DNA of 64,000 nt from contig CM035229.1 of the NCBI GenBank assembly GCA_020226215.1, forward strand, positions 83,469,343-83,533,342, written 5' to 3'. The number at the start of each line of letters is the position of its first letter. Within the stretch, counting starts at the first letter, position 1. Positions 58,984 to 64,000 of this stretch are shown here, in pieces. Below the pieces are notes generated by a model. It saw only the letters and a program-made list of their open reading frames with translations, did no database searches and was not told the origin of the DNA. This DNA is from Sindora glabra (Eukaryota > Streptophyta > Magnoliopsida > Fabales > Fabaceae). A program made the position numbers and the translations under genes.

Positions 58984-59562
58984 TTACGGTAGTCTAGGAA
59001 TATGAGGAGGAATTCTACATTTTGTATCCTTAAAAGGAGTAACCGATTTCCCCCCAGAACCAATCAGGGGAACACTCATACTTTTACACTGCACAACCGG
59101 TGGATTATCGAGACTGGTAGGCTTCAATAGAATATCCAAATCCACAGCTACGTCGTTATAAATCCCAGCTTTCGTCTCTTCATTGTATTCAGCAACATGG
59201 CGACGTTTAAGAGGAATCGCCTGCTGCCCATAAAACTCTACCTGCAAAAGTTTGTGGCGTACTCGGGCAAAGGGCGGCAAACTCACTCGAGCGAATGCCC
59301 TATCTTTGTACCAAGCAATTGCTGTGATTCTGGTGTAGTAACTGATCACCTCTTTGTTGGGATTTTTGACAGTGATGTCGGCTTTGAAGTCGTAATAGAG
59401 GGTGTTGTTATTTGTGAGGTTGAATTTTGTGAGAGCAGTGCGAATGACGTGGAATTCTATGTTGGAGGGGTTGATGAAGCAGTAGATGATTGCGAACGAG
59501 AAGGCTAAGAAGATGATGGTGCCGGTTATGCGACAAAAGCAGCTGCCAAATCTGCGACACAT
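58984..59562 (-). CDS. NHL-4: NDR1/HIN1-like membrane protein (LEA_2), divergent, open
   Basis: The product is 192 residues. Residues 1-11 are the Cys/Arg-rich tip (MCRRFGSCFCR), about 12-29 the membrane span, and about 35-160 the LEA_2 domain with DITVKNPNKEV, ITAIAWYKD, ARVSLPPFARVRHKLLQVEF, RRHVAEYNEETKAGIYNDVAVDLD and CKSMSVPL. Compared with NHL-2 and NHL-3 it lacks the KNTT glycosylation site, has lost about six residues before NPPVVQ, and ends in a short unrelated tail (CRIPPHIPRLP) in place of YFFxDRDxE. The start at 59562 matches NHL-2; the open frame upstream has no ATG next to the UTR motifs and is not conserved. Its own promoter is intact. It is likely functional, with altered extracellular surface. 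Confidence 0.87.
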   Translation of the reverse strand: MCRRFGSCFCRITGTIIFLAFSFAIIYCFINPSNIEFHVIRTALTKFNLTNNNTLYYDFKADITVKNPNKEVISYYTRITAIAWYKDRAFARVSLPPFARVRHKLLQVEFYGQQAIPLKRRHVAEYNEETKAGIYNDVAVDLDILLKPTSLDNPPVVQCKSMSVPLIGSGGKSVTPFKDTKCRIPPHIPRLP

Positions 59563-59654
59563 CTGCAGGCTGCAAATCGGTTTGATTATTTGTGAATGAA
59601 GAAAGACACAATTGAATATGATGTGATTGGTGAGATATGCTAAAAGGATATGCG

Positions 59655-59662
59655 TATTTATA
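59655..59662 (-). promoter_or_regulatory. Probable TATA box of NHL-4
   Basis: TATAAATA lies on the minus strand about 95 bp before the ATG. The 5' UTR motifs between (GCATATCTCACCAATCACAT, CTTTCTTCATTCACAA) are shared with the displaced NHL-3 leader at 33715-33766. Confidence 0.7.
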
Positions 59663-60149
59663 AGTGTATCCATGGGTGGAGGGTATGGTTTTACATGGTT
59701 ATAGAAAGGGCAAATCACATTGGATTGGATTAGGTGATATTTGGTATAACTTACATTTAATAATAATTTCTATTTTTTTTAAGATTATATAAATCTATTT
59801 TTCATAAAAATAACCGTGTTAACTTTTTAATATAGTTATTTTTTAATATTACTTCTCATGATTAGGGACTATTAAAGCATAATTACATACATAACAAGGA
59901 AAGAGCGTGCTTCTATTCATCAATCAAAGAAACCATATATCTATATCTATATATAAAATATGATATTCTATCCATAAGATAATGTTAAAAATGAGATACA
60001 ATTTAAAAAATAATATTTATGAAAATATTTTAAAATGTGAAAATATATCATTTTTAAAGTTGAAAGCCATAAGTTGTAATTAAACCGGTAATAGGTGCTT
60101 ACATAAATGGAGGATTTTTAAGGACAACTCCCGGAACCATCAATATGAA

Positions 60150-60270
60150 CTGAGAAAGGAACATCTCAGTTTGTTTGGTGAGGTGAATGCGAAACATAAT
60201 TGCGGCAATCTCCCTCTCCCAGGTACAAAATACATGAGTGCAATTCCGACTTTCGGAAGTATTCATATAA
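60150..60270 (-). promoter_or_regulatory. Conserved NHL upstream block (NHL-4)
   Basis: The minus strand reads ATACTTCCGAAAGTCGGAAT, GTATTTTGTACCTGGGAGAG, GATTGCCGCAATTATG, TTCACCTCACCAAACAAACT, in the same order as the NHL-1 block. It lies about 590-710 bp before the start codon, further out than in NHL-2. Confidence 0.6.
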
Positions 60271-60274
60271 TTTA

Positions 60275-62695
60275 TAAAGAAAGTTGATGTCCGTACAAAT
60301 TTGAAAGAAATATTTGTTGAGTTTCACCAAAATTTTATTAGGATATAAATTAGTGATTATTTTTTTATTATGAGATACATATTTTTTTTTTGTTTAAGTT
60401 AACTTTTTTATTAGAATAAGACGTTAGAATTACTAGCCTGATCATGTAAAAGAGTCTCATAATTTGGATTAAATTCTATTAAATATGTAGTTAAATTATA
60501 TTAAGTATGTGATTAAATCTTGTTAACTATAGGGTTAAATTTTACTAATTATAGGATTAAATTCTATTAATAAATATTAATAAAGTATATTAAATTACTC
60601 ATTTATTTAGTAAATAATCATGACTATAATTATGTTACTCCCATGTTAAAATGGATTGATCCTTATTAATTAAAGTTAGTGGATACTTTTCATACTTTTT
60701 TCATAAGAGAAATAAGTGATTTAAATACTTAAATGGTCACTTAAAATAATAGAATGGAATTTTTTAATTAAATAATGATAGTTGAAGAGACATAACCCTT
60801 TAATAGACTGATCATTTGAAATTTTATATAAAAAGTTTTTGGTCCCTTTCTTCACTCACCATATGTGCCATATCACTTTTACCGACATCACAAGCTGGAG
60901 ATAAAGTAGATTTGAGAAGTAAAAAATTTATCTCCTTTACTTTTATAGTTATATAAATTTGAGTTGTTATAAGTCAAAAAGTGTCTAACATCTCAAATAA
61001 ATTGTGTTTCAAGTCATTCAAAGAAATTTAACTTTTAGATTTGTGCAATGTTTCAAATTTGTTGGTCAATTTGATTTTTATTAAAGTACATCAAATCATA
61101 TCACATTATAGAATTGTTTGATTACATAACTAATAAATGTTGTGACTATTAAAATAATTTTAAAGGTATAATTATTTTTATAGTCATATTACAAATATTT
61201 AAGTTGTTTAATATTTGAAGGTATAAAACATTAAGGATGATATTAGAAGTGTATAAAAATGTTTTCACTAGTAATGTTCAAAGTAAATAAAGGCTACCAC
61301 TTTAGATTAAATTTATTACTTGTCATATCGAACCCAAATGATAGGTATGATAATGTGTTAAATTATTTTTTGGAATTGTCATATAAAGTTTCTAATATAT
61401 GGCAAGTTTTGTGTAAGTTAAAATTATGGATTCTCTTTTCAAACACATGTCCAACATTTATGAATTAAATAACTTCAATTTTAATGATTAAAAAATGGAA
61501 ATCACATTAGGATATTTAGATTTGAATGTGTGCCAAATGTATTGTTTATCCAAAATGGCACAAAGGTTATAGATTTTGTTATTCTAATCACTAAAGTGAA
61601 ATTATAGAAATTAATATGATAAAGTTCCTTTAAAAATAGAGTTGATAATGTGAGTCATGAACCTAAAAAAGTTATGCTATCTTCAAACGAGGGATCAACT
61701 AGTTTTGATTTAAATATAATTGTGAAAAATCATACTAACATAAAGATACAGAAATATTATATTATAAAAAAATAATGACACTACCATACATTATATGAAA
61801 GAAAGTACACATGATAAAAAAAATATGGATCATTCGAAATCATAAAAATAATCTTAAAGATCAAGAAAAGCAAGGATTTCAAATGATTACATTGTGAATT
61901 TGGAGGAAAATAAAATTTAAAATTATTTAATGATGTTTTCACAATTTATAAAAGGTAGAAAAATCCATTAAATAGATTGAGGTTATAAAAAATAAAATGA
62001 CTTCCATAAATAGCAATAAAGTTCAATTAGTATTAAAGTAGACTTATAATCTATATATACGAATATTTTGTTGTATACATTCTCATTTTAAATTTATGCA
62101 ATATGTATGTATTAGATGAATGACATTAGGGTTATTTTTTTTTGTCATATTATAATCTATTGTTATGATGAATGTTTAATATTACAATAGTTTACAATTT
62201 TTAAATAATGGTTTGTTCTAGTTCATGGTAGATATCTACTTGTATTTTTTTTTATTTGTAACAAAAAGGCAACTTATATTACCATATTTCCCTTTTGATT
62301 TATTTTTACACTTTATTTTTTTTCAAATTTTTGTAAGCCATTTTGGGCATAAGATTTAATGTATTTTTTTAATCTTTGCAAATGGCAATTGTGAAAAAGA
62401 AAAAAATGAAAAACAGAGCAAGAAAAGGAGGAAAGTACAATAATTTTAAAAAAAGAAACATTTATATATATTTATTTAAATTAAAAAATACACATATGCA
62501 CACACACACACACATATATCTTTTTTTATAAGGAATTATTTCAAATCAAGATTCTAAAGGCTCCTTTTTAAACAAAGGTTGAAAGATGGGCATTTAGGAA
62601 ATGAACACTATAAAAAAGTTGAAGATTTTCTAAATTTATTTCAATTTTTAGTTTTTTTTTCTAGAAAAACCATAAATTGGACTATTTACTTATGT
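60275..62695. other. AT-rich spacer
   Basis: No gene was recognised. At 60465-60575 short units around TTAAATTCTATTAAATATG recur about every 30 bp. An ORF at 61259-61468 has no family features I recognise, and a short CA run lies at about 62499-62513. Confidence 0.55.
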
Positions 62696-62699
62696 CATT

Positions 62700-63200
62700 A
62701 TGAACAAGTATATGATGAACAAAAGCTATCTACCTAAGTCAAAAAATATACAAAAAGAACCATATAAACCACATGCCAAATTAATGCATGCCAATGCCAT
62801 AGATATGGTCATTGTATTGGGTTTTATCTCCACAAACTTAGACTACATTGTCTTAAGAAACAATACAATTAATGAGATCTTTGATCACCTTAATAATTTC
62901 TTTCCTTTTCAGAACAATAATGAAAAAACTAATGCACAAAATGCTTTTATTGTGAAAGTTCATGATCATGTTTAAAGCGTGATTGATATTATGTGTTGGT
63001 TGGAAGTTAATGGAGCAACTATGATAGAGGAATTGCATATTTCTTTAATGCTTCCATCATTACCTAATACATTTAATAAGATGAAAAGAAACTATTGTAC
63101 AAATAATGAAAAGTACTCTTTTCCAAAACTCATAAATTAGTTTGAAGAAGTTGAGACATCTATACTAACTACTATGACTGGTATTCACCAAATACCAAGG
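62700..63200 (+). pseudogene. Copia gag (UBN2-type) fragment
   Basis: The plus strand reads ANAIDMVIVLGFISTNLDYI, NEIFDHLNNFFPFQNNNE, then after a stop VIDIMCWLEVNGATMIEELH and ISLMLPSLPNTFNKMKRNY, and FPKLIN-stop-FEEVETSI. The spacing of these motifs is that of the copia gag core. No LTR or pol was recognised around it in the window. Confidence 0.65.
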
Positions 63201-64000
63201 TTAAGGGTATGCAACATTCGAGTTCAATTAGTTTTGATTTGCAAATCAATTCATTATTTCTAACTGAATGCCAAAATGAAAGTATCATAATTGACTGAAA
63301 TTAATACATAATTAACCGAATTGATCAATTATACATAATTTATAGTGGTTGAAAATGGTTAAATAGTTCATTGTATTCCTAGTATCTCTTTTATATTATA
63401 TAAACCTTCTTACTTCAAGGTTTTCTTTTCTCAAATTTTAGAGTTCTAGTTTTGTATAGAAGTCAAAATATAAGAGATAGAGCAAAAGTTGAAGATTTTA
63501 ATCAAATAAAGGAAAACATATTACCATCATTAATCTTCCTGTAACTACTTTCATTCTTGCTAAAAGTTTTTTTTTTTTATGAATTAAACTTAATCTATTA
63601 TCTCTTTCGTTACCTTTTCCTCACAATCATACCTGTTGAAGTTTATTGTTACTTCCTCTATATTGCAAACAGTGAAATATAGTTTAAATTAAGTAAGTTT
63701 AAAGATTGTAGAATCTTGGTATTTTAGGAATTTTCCTATTTCACCATCATCAGATGAAGTAAAACCTCAAGCTTTCAATACTTAAGCTCCTCACAAAATC
63801 TAATTAAAGAAGATTGGGTTACATGTGTACCATATATGGTGGAAAGGATAAAGTGGTGGTGTGATTGGAAGAGCTATAGTGACTGGGCTTAGTGCAAATT
63901 TGCAAGATTAGAGTTTAAAGAAAGAAATTTTCAAAAAAGAGAGATGGGATCGAAGAAAAAGAGCCCATTAAATGAAAGATCAAAAGTGATTGTATAAAAT
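63201..64000. other. Spacer at the window end
   Basis: No feature was recognised. It could be the continuation of the decayed element with the gag fragment, but no pol motif was seen. Confidence 0.5.

Noticed and set aside
61259..61468. 69-codon ORF in the right spacer
   Set aside because: No known family, no flanking signals, and the length is unremarkable for this base composition.

Overview
The window looks like eudicot nuclear DNA. It is very AT-rich, its genes are small and far apart, and most of the sequence is nested plant transposable elements: Ty1/copia, CACTA (En/Spm), PIF/Harbinger, solo LTRs and MITE-like elements. I cannot name the species. No rRNA, tRNA, CRISPR array or bacterial-type operon was seen.

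The host genes are one small family. Four paralogues of an NDR1/HIN1-like (NHL, LEA_2 domain) membrane protein lie in alternating orientation: NHL-1 (4618-5175, +, a 5'-truncated chimera), NHL-2 (15304-15933, -, intact), NHL-3 (45084-45704, +, coding sequence intact but cut from its promoter) and NHL-4 (58984-59562, -, intact but divergent). Flanking DNA is also shared: an upstream block, the 5' UTR and the 3' flank. The cluster therefore arose by duplication of a unit larger than the coding sequence. The 3467-4642 segment upstream of NHL-1 is a copy of 32430-33608 upstream of NHL-3.

Layout. 1-3466: 5' part of a minus-strand copia element (gag, start of pol, PBS, one LTR). 3467-5280: duplicated host segment and NHL-1. 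5280-11525: decayed CACTA element, joined to a 5'-truncated plus-strand copia (11526-14338). 14.3-16.3 kb: NHL-2. 16.3-22.4 kb: AT-rich spacer with MITE-like pieces. 22777-31888: 9.1-kb CACTA element with TNP2-type transposase and second ORF, 3-bp target duplication AGA, inserted inside an older inverted-repeat element. 32.4-33.77 kb: upstream region, promoter and 5' UTR of NHL-3. 33767-45063: minus-strand copia with target duplication CACAA, itself carrying three solo LTRs, inserted 20 bp before the NHL-3 start codon (15 bp beyond its target duplication). 45.08-46.0 kb: NHL-3 and its 3' flank. 46606-48437: 1.8-kb non-autonomous CACTA element (target duplication AGG) carrying a captured piece of a plant glutamate-receptor-like gene. 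50423-58613: PIF/Harbinger element with both its genes, split by a 1.65-kb solo LTR. 58.98-60.3 kb: NHL-4. 60.3-64 kb: spacer and a copia gag fragment.

The most notable points are the split of the NHL-3 transcription unit by a nested 11.3-kb retroelement, the Pack-CACTA carrying GLR sequence, and the NHL-1 chimera, whose reading frame is kept open by two compensating insertions. I saw no wholly new kind of system. All element boundaries and target duplications were read by eye from the sequence.
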